From the NCBI GenBank assembly GCA_045540655.1, contig JAZQHP010000061.1, positions 1-28,778 on the forward strand: a DNA stretch of 28,778 nucleotides, given 5' to 3'. This document shows positions 1-6,895 of this stretch, in pieces (the stretch's first letter is position 1; each line of letters begins with the position of its first letter). This stretch comes from RGIG1959 sp045540655. GTDB lineage: Bacteria; Bacillota; Clostridia; Oscillospirales; Acutalibacteraceae. The position numbers and the translations under genes were made by a program. The notes under the pieces were generated by a model. The model had not been told where the DNA came from. It worked only from the letters and a program-made list of their open reading frames with translations, and made no database searches.

Positions 1-2
1 AA

Positions 3-374
3 CAACTGTGTATATGGATCGCACTCCTGATTGTCGCCGTGTTTCTGACGGGATGCACCGTGCGCGATACGCCGCCTGCGGCGGATGACACCGCCGCTGC
101 CACTACCGAAGCGCACAGCGGCAATGAGACGACCGCACCGACGACGAACCCCACTACTGCGACCATGCCGACCGCCGACGGCGGCAACCATACCGCCACG
201 GCATCCACGGCATCCACGGCGGCCGACCGCCCGTCGGATGCGACGCCGACTACGGCAACCGATGCAACCAAGTTGCCGTCCGCCGTCACCACACACACCG
301 TTTCGTCGCCCGCTCCCACCGTCCCGACCAAGCCGACGGGAGAGCCCGAGATCGACTATTCCGCATTTGAGTAA
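3..374 (+). CDS. Thr/Pro-rich lipoprotein, 5' end cut by the window edge
   Basis: The frame is already open at base 3, so the start codon lies off the window. The visible start is a hydrophobic run (WIALLIVAVF) followed by the lipobox LTGC, with the Cys at about visible residue 15. That is a signal peptidase II site and predicts a lipid-anchored protein outside the membrane. The remaining roughly 108 residues are low complexity, very rich in Thr, Ala and Pro with no folded domain I recognise, and end in an acidic-aromatic tail, EIDYSAFE. It looks like a spacer carrying a short C-terminal peptide. The dockerin gene begins 13 bases downstream and ends in the same style, so the two are probably co-transcribed and functionally linked. 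Function unknown. Confidence 0.75.
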   Translation, partial: QLCIWIALLIVAVFLTGCTVRDTPPAADDTAAATTEAHSGNETTAPTTNPTTATMPTADGGNHTATASTASTAADRPSDATPTTATDATKLPSAVTTHTVSSPAPTVPTKPTGEPEIDYSAFE

Positions 375-387
375 AGGAGACTCCGTC

Positions 388-762
388 ATGAAACATACAC
401 CCCTGTATCTGACCCTCGCGGTCATCGTATTATCCGTATTGTTGTCCGTGACCGCGCTGTCCTCCCCCGCCCGTCTCTTGGGCGATCTCGATCGGAATGA
501 CCGTCTCGACTCGGCGGATATCCGCCTGTTCCTGCGCTATACGGTTGGTGAACGCTCACTGACGGCAAGTGACCGCACGATTGCCGATTGCGACGGCAAC
601 GGACGGATCGACACGAGGGATGCCCGTTATGTCCTGCAAGTGATCACCGAAGGACAAACGCCGTCTACCGTGACAACACTTGCTCCTACCACCACAACTA
701 CCATACCGACGAAGCCGCCTCTGGACAGCGACGGATATTACGACGATCTGATCAAGCCATAA
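388..762 (+). CDS. Small secreted dockerin type I protein with Thr-rich linker
   Basis: This 124-residue protein starts at an ATG with AAAGGAGA 9 bases upstream. Residues 1-26 form a signal peptide. Residues 32-88 hold two dockerin-type calcium loops: GDLDRNDRLDSAD (ligands D33, D35, N37, D44) and ADCDGNGRIDTRD (D67, D69, N71, D78), each followed by a helix. Dockerins bind cohesin modules in cellulosome-type assemblies, but here there is no catalytic domain. A Thr run follows (about 93-107), then the tail LDSDGYYDDLIKP. The domain call is solid. The role is unclear: it may be a free adaptor, a competitor for cohesins, or a calcium-binding peptide carrier. It lies in one unit with the preceding lipoprotein and ends at the hairpin at 765-798. 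Confidence 0.85.
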   Translation: MKHTPLYLTLAVIVLSVLLSVTALSSPARLLGDLDRNDRLDSADIRLFLRYTVGERSLTASDRTIADCDGNGRIDTRDARYVLQVITEGQTPSTVTTLAPTTTTTIPTKPPLDSDGYYDDLIKP

Positions 763-764
763 GC

Positions 765-798
765 AAAAGGACCTTGTCTCACCGACAAGGTCCTTTTT
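765..798. terminator. Bidirectional rho-independent terminator
   Basis: A perfect stem of about 14 bp (AAAAGGACCTTGTC, loop near 779-783, then its complement) has A-runs on one side and T-runs on the other. It sits 3 bases after the dockerin stop and 25 bases after the end of the convergent DUF1893 gene, so it can stop both. Confidence 0.9.
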
Positions 799-822
799 AT
801 ATACACTATACTGTTATATTCC

Positions 823-1248
823 TCACACGTCGATATTCAACTGCGCCATCGTCCGGCGGATCACCGCCACCGCCTCCGCGGCATCCGTCGCATCCGCGAC
901 AGCCGCTTCAAACGGACACATACCGTCTCCTCGGCGATTGATAATGTACGCTGTCACACGATCATATTCCACATGAATGCCATGCGCCGACAAAATATCG
1001 AGCGCCCCGTTACTGATGACGGCGGCATACACCGCCGCCACTCCCAGTCGCACATACAGCCATGCCGTGGCTTTGCCGACCACCTTATCCGCCGCGCTGA
1101 ACCCGGAAAAATCGATATCCGAGCGCAAAAACGCCACCAGCGGCGCTACGCCGCGGCGAGCGGACGTGTACATGGCATCGTCCTTGCAGAGCACGCAGGT
1201 GTATCCGTGTGTATGCAACGCCTCTTTTGCACGTTCGAGCCCGCTCAT
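823..1248 (-). CDS. DUF1893 family protein
   Basis: The protein has 141 residues from the ATG at 1248. A longer frame upstream exists, but this start overlaps the stop of the upstream reductase as ATGA, the normal translational-coupling arrangement, and the family homology begins here (MSGLERAKEALHTHGYTCVL). The family pattern continues through YTSARRGVAPL, DFSGFSAADKVVGKA, VRLGVAAVYAAVIS, and IINRRGDGMCPFE near the C-terminus. DUF1893 proteins are small, widespread in anaerobes and uncharacterised; their fold is related to deaminases. No signal peptide or membrane segment is visible. Its coupling to an Fe-S aldo/keto reductase suggests a shared physiological context but does not define a substrate. 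Confidence 0.85.
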   Translation of the reverse strand: MSGLERAKEALHTHGYTCVLCKDDAMYTSARRGVAPLVAFLRSDIDFSGFSAADKVVGKATAWLYVRLGVAAVYAAVISNGALDILSAHGIHVEYDRVTAYIINRRGDGMCPFEAAVADATDAAEAVAVIRRTMAQLNIDV

Positions 1249-2375
1249 AGCGACAGCCTCTCGGAAAAATCCTGCATCATGTCGCTGATGCGGATGGTTT
1301 GCGGACAGACCGCTTCGCATGCACGGCATGCCAGGCACGCCGACGGCTGTTTATCCGCGGGCAGACAGCCGATCGCCATCGGCGCCAGAAAACCGCCGTC
1401 CGAATACACGTGCTCGTTGTACAGCGCGATCATGCGCGGAATGTTCAGCCCCATGGGACAATGGGGCACGCAATAGTTGCACGCCGTGCAGGGCAACGAA
1501 GTCTTTTGCATCATCGCGTCCGCGACCGCCAACAGCGTCTTTGTCTCGTCTGCAGTGAGCGGTTCTTCGCGTTCAAAGGTGGCGATATTCTCCCGAAGCT
1601 GGGCGGCGTTCGACATACCCGACAACGTCACAACCACCGACGGGATGGTCTGCAGGAAGCGGAACGCCCATTCCACCACGGTGGCTTGCGGTCGCACGGC
1701 TTTGAGTGTCGCCTCATGCGGTGCCTCCAGCGACGCCAGCTTGCCGCCGCGCACCGGCTCCATCACCCACACGGGCAATCCGTATTCCTCCAGCAGGGCA
1801 ACCTGCCCCTTGGCGTTTTGCATCGTCCAGTCCAGCCAGTTGAGCTGAATCTGGCAAAACTCCATATGCTCACCGTACACACTCAAAAACCGACGGATGG
1901 TATCCAACGTGCCGTGCGTGGAAAAGCCCAGGTGGCGGATGCGTCCGTTTTGCTTCTGGCGAAGCAGATAAGCGAGGATGCCGTACTGCGGATCCAGATA
2001 CGCATCCACGTTCAGCTCGCACACGTTGTGGATCAGGTAAAAATCAAAATACTCCACCTGACACTTCTTGAGCTGTGCTTCAAAAATCTCCTCCACCTTA
2101 TCCATATTGTTCAGATCGTAGCCCGGAAATTTGGTGGCAAGATAAAACCGCTCCCGCGGATAGGCGCGGAGCACCTCGCCAAGCACCGTCTCCGACTCCC
2201 CGTTGTGATAGCCCCAGGCAGTATCGTAATAATTGACGCCCTTGTCCAAGGCATACGCGATCATATCGCGCACGGCATCCTTGTCCACCTTGCCGCTTTC
2301 CGCGTCCACAGGCAAACGCATCGCGCCCATACCGAGGGCAGACAGCCGTAATCCTTGAAACTCTTTGTAAATCAT
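1245..2375 (-). CDS. Aldo/keto reductase with C-terminal double 4Fe-4S motif
   Basis: A 376-residue cytoplasmic oxidoreductase of the COG1453 type. The N-terminal TIM barrel carries the aldo/keto reductase tetrad D51, Y56 (YDTAWGY), K82 (ATKFPGYD) and H116 (YLIHN). The C-terminus has two ferredoxin-like motifs, C-x2-C-x2-C-x3-CP at about 296-306 and 347-357, so electron transfer through Fe-S clusters is expected in addition to or instead of simple NAD(P)H chemistry. The ATG at 2375 is preferred over the in-frame GTG at 2384 because AAAGGTGA lies 6-13 bases before it. A strong promoter lies upstream (2418-2446). The 3' end overlaps the DUF1893 gene by 4 bases. The substrate cannot be read from sequence. 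Confidence 0.92.
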   Translation of the reverse strand: MIYKEFQGLRLSALGMGAMRLPVDAESGKVDKDAVRDMIAYALDKGVNYYDTAWGYHNGESETVLGEVLRAYPRERFYLATKFPGYDLNNMDKVEEIFEAQLKKCQVEYFDFYLIHNVCELNVDAYLDPQYGILAYLLRQKQNGRIRHLGFSTHGTLDTIRRFLSVYGEHMEFCQIQLNWLDWTMQNAKGQVALLEEYGLPVWVMEPVRGGKLASLEAPHEATLKAVRPQATVVEWAFRFLQTIPSVVVTLSGMSNAAQLRENIATFEREEPLTADETKTLLAVADAMMQKTSLPCTACNYCVPHCPMGLNIPRMIALYNEHVYSDGGFLAPMAIGCLPADKQPSACLACRACEAVCPQTIRISDMMQDFSERLSL

Positions 2376-2417
2376 TCTGCTCACCTTTTCGCTACGATAT
2401 CGGTTGTTCGTATAAAC

Positions 2418-2446
2418 AGTATACCATACAAGAAAAGGATTGACAA
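2418..2446 (-). promoter_or_regulatory. Sigma-A promoter for the aldo/keto reductase operon
   Basis: On the minus strand TTGTCA (2441-2446) and TATACT (2418-2423) are separated by 17 bases. The start codon is 42 bases past the -10 element. The -35 shares bases with the divergent promoter. Confidence 0.8.
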
Positions 2447-2468
2447 CTGTTCATTCTGTCGTTATGAT
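2440..2468 (+). promoter_or_regulatory. Sigma-A promoter for the DUF1349 operon
   Basis: Consensus TTGACA (2440-2445), a 17-base spacer and TATGAT (2463-2468). An AAGGAGGT ribosome site follows at 2487-2494. The -35 hexamer is offset by one base from the -35 of the reverse promoter. Confidence 0.85.
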
Positions 2469-2501
2469 AAAAACAAGTCAATCCCCAAGGAGGTCATCCG
2501 T

Positions 2502-3152
2502 ATGTATATCCACGCGACCGACATGACATGGACCAGAGCCCCGAAGCATTTTACCGTTACCGAAGACCGGATCGAACTGATCACCGAACCGTTCACCGAT
2601 CTGTGGCAACGGACCTATTACCACTTCCGTAACGATAATGCGCCTGTCCTGCAGATGGAAACCGACGAACGTTTCTTCTCTTTCGTGGTCAAAACCACCT
2701 TTGACAGCAAGGTACGCTTTGATCAAAGCGGCATCGTGCTGTATCTTGACAGCGACAACTGGCTCAAGGCGTCGGTGGAATACGAAAATGAGCAAATCGC
2801 CCGCCTCGGAAGCGTCGTTACCAACCACGGCTATTCCGATTGGGCATCGGTGGACGTGGATGCGTCGATCAAATCCATGTGGTTTCGACTCAGCCGCCGC
2901 GGCAACGATTTTTGCATCGAAAATGCCGTCGACGGTGTCGCATTTAAACAGATGCGCATTTGCCACCTGTTCGACGCCGACAGCACCATCCGCTTCGGCG
3001 TGTATGCATGCAGTCCGGAGGAGTCCTCCTTCAAAGCCGTCTTCACCGATATGCAACTCACCAACTGCCAGTGGGCGGCACACGACGGACAACAACCCGA
3101 CGAAGACGGTACCGTTTCCTCCGATGCGAGCGCAAGCGTCAAGCTGTCATAA
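2502..3152 (+). CDS. DUF1349 (concanavalin A-like fold) protein
   Basis: The protein has 216 residues; the ATG at 2502 follows AAGGAGGT by 7 bases. The order of conserved blocks (FTDLWQRTYYHF, FFSFVVKTTFDSKVRFDQSGIVLY, WLKASVEYEN, LGSVVTNHGYSDWAS, FRLSRRGNDFCIE, IRFGVYACSP) matches DUF1349, a beta-sandwich family that includes the yeast Regulation-of-enolase-1 protein. No signal peptide is seen, so it is cytoplasmic. The last 25 residues are an acidic Ser-rich tail outside the family core. It is first in a plus-strand run, 15 bases before the YczE-like gene. The family's biochemical role is not established; carbohydrate binding is only suggested by the fold. Confidence 0.85.
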   Translation: MYIHATDMTWTRAPKHFTVTEDRIELITEPFTDLWQRTYYHFRNDNAPVLQMETDERFFSFVVKTTFDSKVRFDQSGIVLYLDSDNWLKASVEYENEQIARLGSVVTNHGYSDWASVDVDASIKSMWFRLSRRGNDFCIENAVDGVAFKQMRICHLFDADSTIRFGVYACSPEESSFKAVFTDMQLTNCQWAAHDGQQPDEDGTVSSDASASVKLS

Positions 3153-3167
3153 AGGAACGTAGGCGCT

Positions 3168-3839
3168 ATGTCAAAAAAAGAACCGGTCAAACGATATATA
3201 TTGTTCGTGTTTTGTCTGCTGTTCATGGGTATGGGTGTGGCATTGACCAAGCACGGCGAGCTCGGAGTGTCCCCGATTTCCTCGGTTGCCAACGTCATCA
3301 GTCTGAAATTTACCTTTTTCTCTTTCGGCACGTGGTTGACCATTTCCAACTGTCTGTTGCTTCTCGGACAGATTCTGCTGCTTCGGAGGAACTTTAAACC
3401 CATTCAGCTGTTACAGTTTCCGCTGTCCTTTTTATTCGGATGGTTTACGGATTTCGGACTGTGGCTGGTCAGCCCCATTCCGAACGATCACTATGCCGTG
3501 CAGTTGCTTCTGGTGATCGGCGGCGTGGCGGTGCTGGGATTCGGCGTGACACTCGGTATCATTGCCGATGTCATTCTCAATTCGGGCGAAGCGTTTGTCA
3601 AAGCATTGGCGGATGTTCTTCACAAGGATTTCAGCAACGTGAAAATGGCGTTTGATGTATCGTGGGTCTTGCTCTCGGTGGTACTGTCCTTCCTCTTTTT
3701 CGACGGACAGCTGGTCGGCACGCGCGAAGGTACGATCCTGTCCGCCATCCTCGTCGGCATCACCGTCAAGATCTATCGCCCGCTTCTGGAAAAGCCGCTG
3801 ACCGCCGTATTAACGCGGTCTTCGGTTTCTGACCGCTGA
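3168..3839 (+). CDS. YczE/DUF6198-like integral membrane protein
   Basis: A 223-residue protein with about five hydrophobic segments (near 10-27, 45-70, 78-95, 105-130, 155-180). The N-terminal motif GMGVALTKHGELGVSPISS is typical of YczE/YyaS-type membrane proteins, which resemble YitT. The middle LGFGVTLGIIADVILNSGEA repeats that theme, suggesting an internal duplication. It is probably a transporter or membrane regulator with unknown substrate; in some Firmicutes YczE homologues lie next to peptide-synthesis loci, but nothing here supports that role. It follows the DUF1349 gene by 15 bases and precedes the HEYGH gene by 26. Confidence 0.8.
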   Translation: MSKKEPVKRYILFVFCLLFMGMGVALTKHGELGVSPISSVANVISLKFTFFSFGTWLTISNCLLLLGQILLLRRNFKPIQLLQFPLSFLFGWFTDFGLWLVSPIPNDHYAVQLLLVIGGVAVLGFGVTLGIIADVILNSGEAFVKALADVLHKDFSNVKMAFDVSWVLLSVVLSFLFFDGQLVGTREGTILSAILVGITVKIYRPLLEKPLTAVLTRSSVSDR

Positions 3840-3865
3840 TCCTATCCGAAAGGAATCCTCTTTCT

Positions 3866-4333
3866 ATGAAATCCATCGTATACGGCATTATACAATGCAC
3901 CTGGGGTATCCTGCAAACCGCGCTCGGCTTGGTTGTATTCCTGTGCCACCTGTCCGCGCCGCATCGACGCTATCACGGTGCGGTCGTGACGGAATGGAAC
4001 CTCCGATCCAGCGTATCGCTGGGGCTGTTTATTTTCATAACAAAAGACCCGTATTTTTACAATAAACTAAAAGATACTTACACAAAAGAGGAGCTTATCC
4101 GCCGTTTGCTGGTGCACGAATACGGCCACACCATCCAGTCCCTGATCCTCGGTCCGTTGTACCTCCCTGTCATGGGTATCCCGTCCACCCTTTGGGGATT
4201 TTTGCCGCGCTTTTTAAAACAGCGACAACAGGGTCGTTCCTATTTCTCGTTTTTCACCGAAGCGTGGGCAAACACGCTCGGCGAGCTCGTCACCAAGGAT
4301 GTGTCGATGCAACAATTATGTATTGATGAATAA
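3866..4333 (+). CDS. Small membrane-associated protein with HEYGH motif (putative metalloprotease)
   Basis: A 155-residue protein with AAAGGA before its ATG. Residues 5-30 form a transmembrane segment and about 90-115 are hydrophobic. LLVHEYGHTIQ places an HExxH zinc-site motif at residues 84-88, and FTEAWANTLGE supplies a conserved-looking acidic residue, E132, which could be a third ligand as in gluzincins. I recognise this as a recurring gut-Clostridia/Bacteroidetes protein but know no characterised member. At this size it would be a very compact metalloprotease; it could also be a non-catalytic zinc-binding membrane protein. It lies in the DUF1349 operon. Confidence 0.7.
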   Translation: MKSIVYGIIQCTWGILQTALGLVVFLCHLSAPHRRYHGAVVTEWNLRSSVSLGLFIFITKDPYFYNKLKDTYTKEELIRRLLVHEYGHTIQSLILGPLYLPVMGIPSTLWGFLPRFLKQRQQGRSYFSFFTEAWANTLGELVTKDVSMQQLCIDE

Positions 4334-4345
4334 GGAGAGGTATTT

Positions 4346-4696
4346 ATGAACAAACCGGATTGGTACTGGTCGCCCGGACTCCACGATGCGAAAATCACGT
4401 CTGCCACCGTCAAAACGAGTTGGGATCCGCAGAACACCTGCCTTGTGCTGACATTGGATAAAGAGTGGGCACTCTTTCAGATCGATATCGAAGAAATCCG
4501 CTTTTATAACTTTAAAATTCTGACCCCGGACATCGATATTGAGAGCCTGGTCGGCGGATTCTGGTTGTCGGACACCTTGGTACAACAAGGGGATCGCTGG
4601 ATTCTCGACCTGAAGTTCGATACCGCCAAATGCAAAACAAAGCGGCTGGAAATGAAATTCCAACGCGCACAGGTCATTCGCCGCAGCACTCCCTGA
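4346..4696 (+). CDS. Uncharacterised 116-residue protein
   Basis: The ATG is preceded by AAGGAGAGG. The protein is soluble, with no signal peptide or membrane segment, and a mixed alpha/beta composition rich in aromatic residues. It starts PDWYWSPGLHDAKIT and continues with alternating strand-like stretches (CLVLTLDKEWALFQIDI, RWILDLKFDT, KRLEMKFQRAQVI), which suggests a small beta-rich fold. I do not recognise the family. It is the last gene of the four-gene plus-strand run, 12 bases after the HEYGH gene and 5 bases before a strong terminator, so it is very likely a real gene. Confidence 0.7.
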   Translation: MNKPDWYWSPGLHDAKITSATVKTSWDPQNTCLVLTLDKEWALFQIDIEEIRFYNFKILTPDIDIESLVGGFWLSDTLVQQGDRWILDLKFDTAKCKTKRLEMKFQRAQVIRRSTP

Positions 4697-4701
4697 TACA
4701 C

Positions 4702-4739
4702 AAAAACGCCTGTATGCTCCAAAGCATACAGGCGTTTTT
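4702..4739. terminator. Bidirectional rho-independent terminator
   Basis: A 17-bp perfect stem (AAAAACGCCTGTATGCT and complement) with a 4-base loop and terminal A/T runs lies between the convergent 116-aa gene and the YitT-like gene. Confidence 0.93.
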
Positions 4740-4748
4740 TCATTCGGT

Positions 4749-5630
4749 TTAATCGTTGCTTTTGAACACATCGGCGACATCGCTGATGGTCACAAAGGCA
4801 TGCGGATCCATCGTGTGAATGAGCGTGCGCATCTCCGACAGCTGAAAGCGGTTGACCACAAAGTAGATAATGGTTTTATCGGCGTTGGAATAGCCGCCCT
4901 TGGCGGCGATCTTGGTGGTGCCGCATTCAAAATGCTCCACCAGCGCCGTGCTGACCTCCTCGGCTTTGTCAGTGACGATCATCACTTCCTTGGAACGATC
5001 CACACCTTCGACGATGAAGTCGACGGTTTTCAGTCCTGCCGCATAGGTGACGATGGAATACAGCGGCAGGATCCAGCTTTGAATCACAATGCCGCACACA
5101 ATATACAATATCACGTTATACACCATCATAAACGTACCGACGGTGACGTTGAGCTTTTTCGCGAAAATAACCGCCATGACTTCCATGCCGTCGATCGCAC
5201 CGCCGTAACGGATGGTCATGCCGCTTCCGACGCCCGAGATGATGCCGCCGAACAACGCACACAGCAACAGATCCTGTCCCGCCAGCGGCGACGCGATGCT
5301 GACATCCACGGGCAGAATATCGGTGATCAGCCAGGAGGCAACGGAATACACCGTGACGGTGAAAATGGAATAGACCGTAAATGCCGCTCCCTGTCGCTTG
5401 AGCCCGAACAAAAACAGCGGAATATTGAGCACGAGGAGAAAGAACGATAACGAGAATGTTTCGGGCGTGATCTGCGACAGCAGGATCGATGTGCCGGAAA
5501 TGCCGCTGTCATACAGCTTGACAGGGGCTAAAAACGCGGTAACGCCGAATGCGTTGATGCATCCCGCCGCAAACAGCAGAATGAAATTCTGCCAGCGTAA
5601 TGTTTTCAGATCGTTGAAATACCGTTTCAT
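4749..5630 (-). CDS. YitT family membrane protein (DUF161 + DUF2179)
   Basis: A 293-residue protein with five or six hydrophobic segments in the first 200 residues. The block LAPVKLYDSGISGTSILLSQ is the YitT signature, and GGIISGVGSGMTIRYGGAIDGMEV is the matching second copy. A soluble C-terminal DUF2179 domain follows (about 205-290: EVMIVTDKAEEVSTALVEH, GGYSNADKTIIYFVVNR, DPHAFVTISDVADVF), a small cytoplasmic, ACT-like module probably sensing a ligand. The transported substrate is unknown for the family. It is transcribed alone from the promoter at 5667-5695 and ends at 4702-4739. Confidence 0.92.
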   Translation of the reverse strand: MKRYFNDLKTLRWQNFILLFAAGCINAFGVTAFLAPVKLYDSGISGTSILLSQITPETFSLSFFLLVLNIPLFLFGLKRQGAAFTVYSIFTVTVYSVASWLITDILPVDVSIASPLAGQDLLLCALFGGIISGVGSGMTIRYGGAIDGMEVMAVIFAKKLNVTVGTFMMVYNVILYIVCGIVIQSWILPLYSIVTYAAGLKTVDFIVEGVDRSKEVMIVTDKAEEVSTALVEHFECGTTKIAAKGGYSNADKTIIYFVVNRFQLSEMRTLIHTMDPHAFVTISDVADVFKSND

Positions 5631-5666
5631 AAAGTCCGTATCGCTCCCTATGGTATATTGCTACCG

Positions 5667-5695
5667 ATTATACCATATTCTCCTGTGCAAAGCAA
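5667..5695 (-). promoter_or_regulatory. Promoter of the YitT-like gene, overlapped by an inverted repeat
   Basis: On the minus strand TTGCTT (5690-5695), 17 bases, TATAAT (5667-5672). A perfect 9-bp inverted repeat, TATGGTATA (5649-5657) and TATACCATA (5669-5677), spans the -10 and the likely start site, so it is a candidate operator. Confidence 0.75.
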
Positions 5696-5716
5696 CGCAG
5701 ATTTTGTAACATTTTA

Positions 5717-5746
5717 TTGACAATATTTCGCCGATCATGATATACT
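5717..5746 (+). promoter_or_regulatory. Sigma-A promoter for the PLMP-like protein gene
   Basis: Consensus TTGACA (5717-5722) and TATACT (5741-5746) separated by 18 bases, roughly 60 bases before the start codon. Confidence 0.8.
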
Positions 5747-5809
5747 GAAGGCGCAGAACGGGGACGACACCCATCACAAAAAACAGCTTCTGACACAAAC
5801 CACGGGGGC

Positions 5810-6511
5810 GTGATACCCATTACAAAACTCATATATGTCACAGACGAATTCGGTACACAATATTCTCCCACCTACCCGAAACGGGCGGCGGGACTTGTGA
5901 AACACGGTCGGGCACACTATGTTTCCGACGATACCATTTGTCTGGTGTGTCCGCCGCTATCATCAGAAACGGAGGAACCAAACATGACAGATTCGCAAAC
6001 CGTCGGCTCTGCAGACGTTGTCTTGACTGCCGCCGCACATGATTCCCACGCAGCACCCACCATTTCGCTTCAGACTGCCGTTCGTATCCTGCGCACCATC
6101 GAGCAGAACGGACATGAACCCGTCGCATTCTGGTCCGCCAAAACCGCTTATTCAGGCGTGTATCAGGCGGCCGTGAAGAACGGCTGGATCGAAGACGGCG
6201 TCTTTGTCACCGACATCCCCGAAGGCGTGGACGGCGGCTTTCTGGCGGCCGATATGCGTCGGATTTCGCTGATGGCCCGCCTGCTGATCGACGTGTTGTC
6301 GGATCGGTTGCCCGCGGAGCCTGCGCCGACGGCACTCGACGAAGCCATCGACCGTCGCATCGAAGAGCGTGTACGCGAAATGCTCGACCATGCGGCGCTG
6401 GAAGCATCCATTGCCGAAACCTTCAGCGAGGCTCTCGAGGAAATCGAAGCCGCAAAAGACGATGCACTCGCCGAAATTGCCGATGCCCTGGATGAATTTT
6501 CCGACCGATAA
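5810..6511 (+). CDS. Protein with IscB PLMP-like N-terminus and acidic helical C-terminus
   Basis: The protein has 233 residues if the GTG at 5810 is used. The start is uncertain: GGGGG lies only one base before GTG, and ATG codons are absent until residue 59. Residues 6-48 (LIYVTDEFGTQYSPTYPKRA, GLVKHGRAHYVS, TICLVCPP) follow the pattern V-x-D-x-x-G-x4-P-x-x-P-x-x-A-x2-L-x3-G-x-A seen in the N-terminal PLMP/RRXRR segment of IscB-type proteins. No RuvC or HNH follows. Residues 84-165 may form a second small domain (ISLQTAVRILRTIEQN, TAYSGVYQAAVKNGWIEDGVF), and 175-233 is an acidic, Ala/Glu-rich probable coiled coil. A near-consensus promoter and a terminator flank it as a single-gene unit. 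Function unknown; nucleic-acid binding is a guess from the N-terminus. Confidence 0.75.
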   Translation: MIPITKLIYVTDEFGTQYSPTYPKRAAGLVKHGRAHYVSDDTICLVCPPLSSETEEPNMTDSQTVGSADVVLTAAAHDSHAAPTISLQTAVRILRTIEQNGHEPVAFWSAKTAYSGVYQAAVKNGWIEDGVFVTDIPEGVDGGFLAADMRRISLMARLLIDVLSDRLPAEPAPTALDEAIDRRIEERVREMLDHAALEASIAETFSEALEEIEAAKDDALAEIADALDEFSDR

Positions 6512-6528
6512 CCGATCATAAACAACCG

Positions 6529-6558
6529 AAGCCCTTGCGGAATATCCCGCAAGGGCTT
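6529..6558. terminator. Rho-independent terminator
   Basis: A 12-bp stem (AAGCCCTTGCGG and complement) with a 6-base loop followed by TCTCTGTTTT lies 17 bases after the PLMP-like gene. It is placed to stop the convergent azlD transcript as well. Confidence 0.85.
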
Positions 6559-6565
6559 CTCTGTT

Positions 6566-6895
6566 TTAACCAAACACCAATTGTACGAGCAGCATATAAC
6601 AAACCGTGCCGCCGGCGATGGACAACAGCATTTGCCGTTTCCAAAAATGCAGTCCGACGGTCACCGCCAGTGCCACGGCTTCGGGAACGCCGTGCGATCC
6701 CGTCAGAATCGTCACATCCTTCAGGCAGTACACCACCAGCATGCCGAAAATCGCCGTCGGCAGGGCATTCCCGAGATATTGTACCCACTTCGGCGTGGGG
6801 CGCTTTTCCGAAAAGATCAGAAACGGCAAAAACCGTGTCAGCATCGTGCCGAGCGCGCAAATACCGATCGTAATCATCTGTTGCGTGAGGGTCAC
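6566..6895 (-). CDS. azlD: AzlD-type branched-chain amino acid exporter subunit
   Basis: A protein of about 109 residues with four hydrophobic segments and the AzlD features CALGTMLTRFLPFLIF near the N-terminus and GNALPTAIFGMLVVYCLKDV. AzlD is the small partner of AzlC in an LIV-E-type exporter of branched-chain amino acids or their analogues. I chose the GTG at 6895, which overlaps the azlC stop as GTGA and has GGGGG 9 bases upstream. The ATG at 6904 adds three residues but directly abuts the GGGGG. Both proteins sit in the inner membrane. Confidence 0.88.
   Translation of the reverse strand: MTLTQQMITIGICALGTMLTRFLPFLIFSEKRPTPKWVQYLGNALPTAIFGMLVVYCLKDVTILTGSHGVPEAVALAVTVGLHFWKRQMLLSIAGGTVCYMLLVQLVFG

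Noticed and set aside
1299..2351. Long plus-strand frame opposite the aldo/keto reductase
   Set aside because: It mirrors the third-position GC bias of the reductase on the other strand and contains no domain; a shadow frame.
5810..6511. IscB or other RNA-guided nuclease
   Set aside because: Only the N-terminal segment is similar; RuvC and HNH residues and the expected length are missing.
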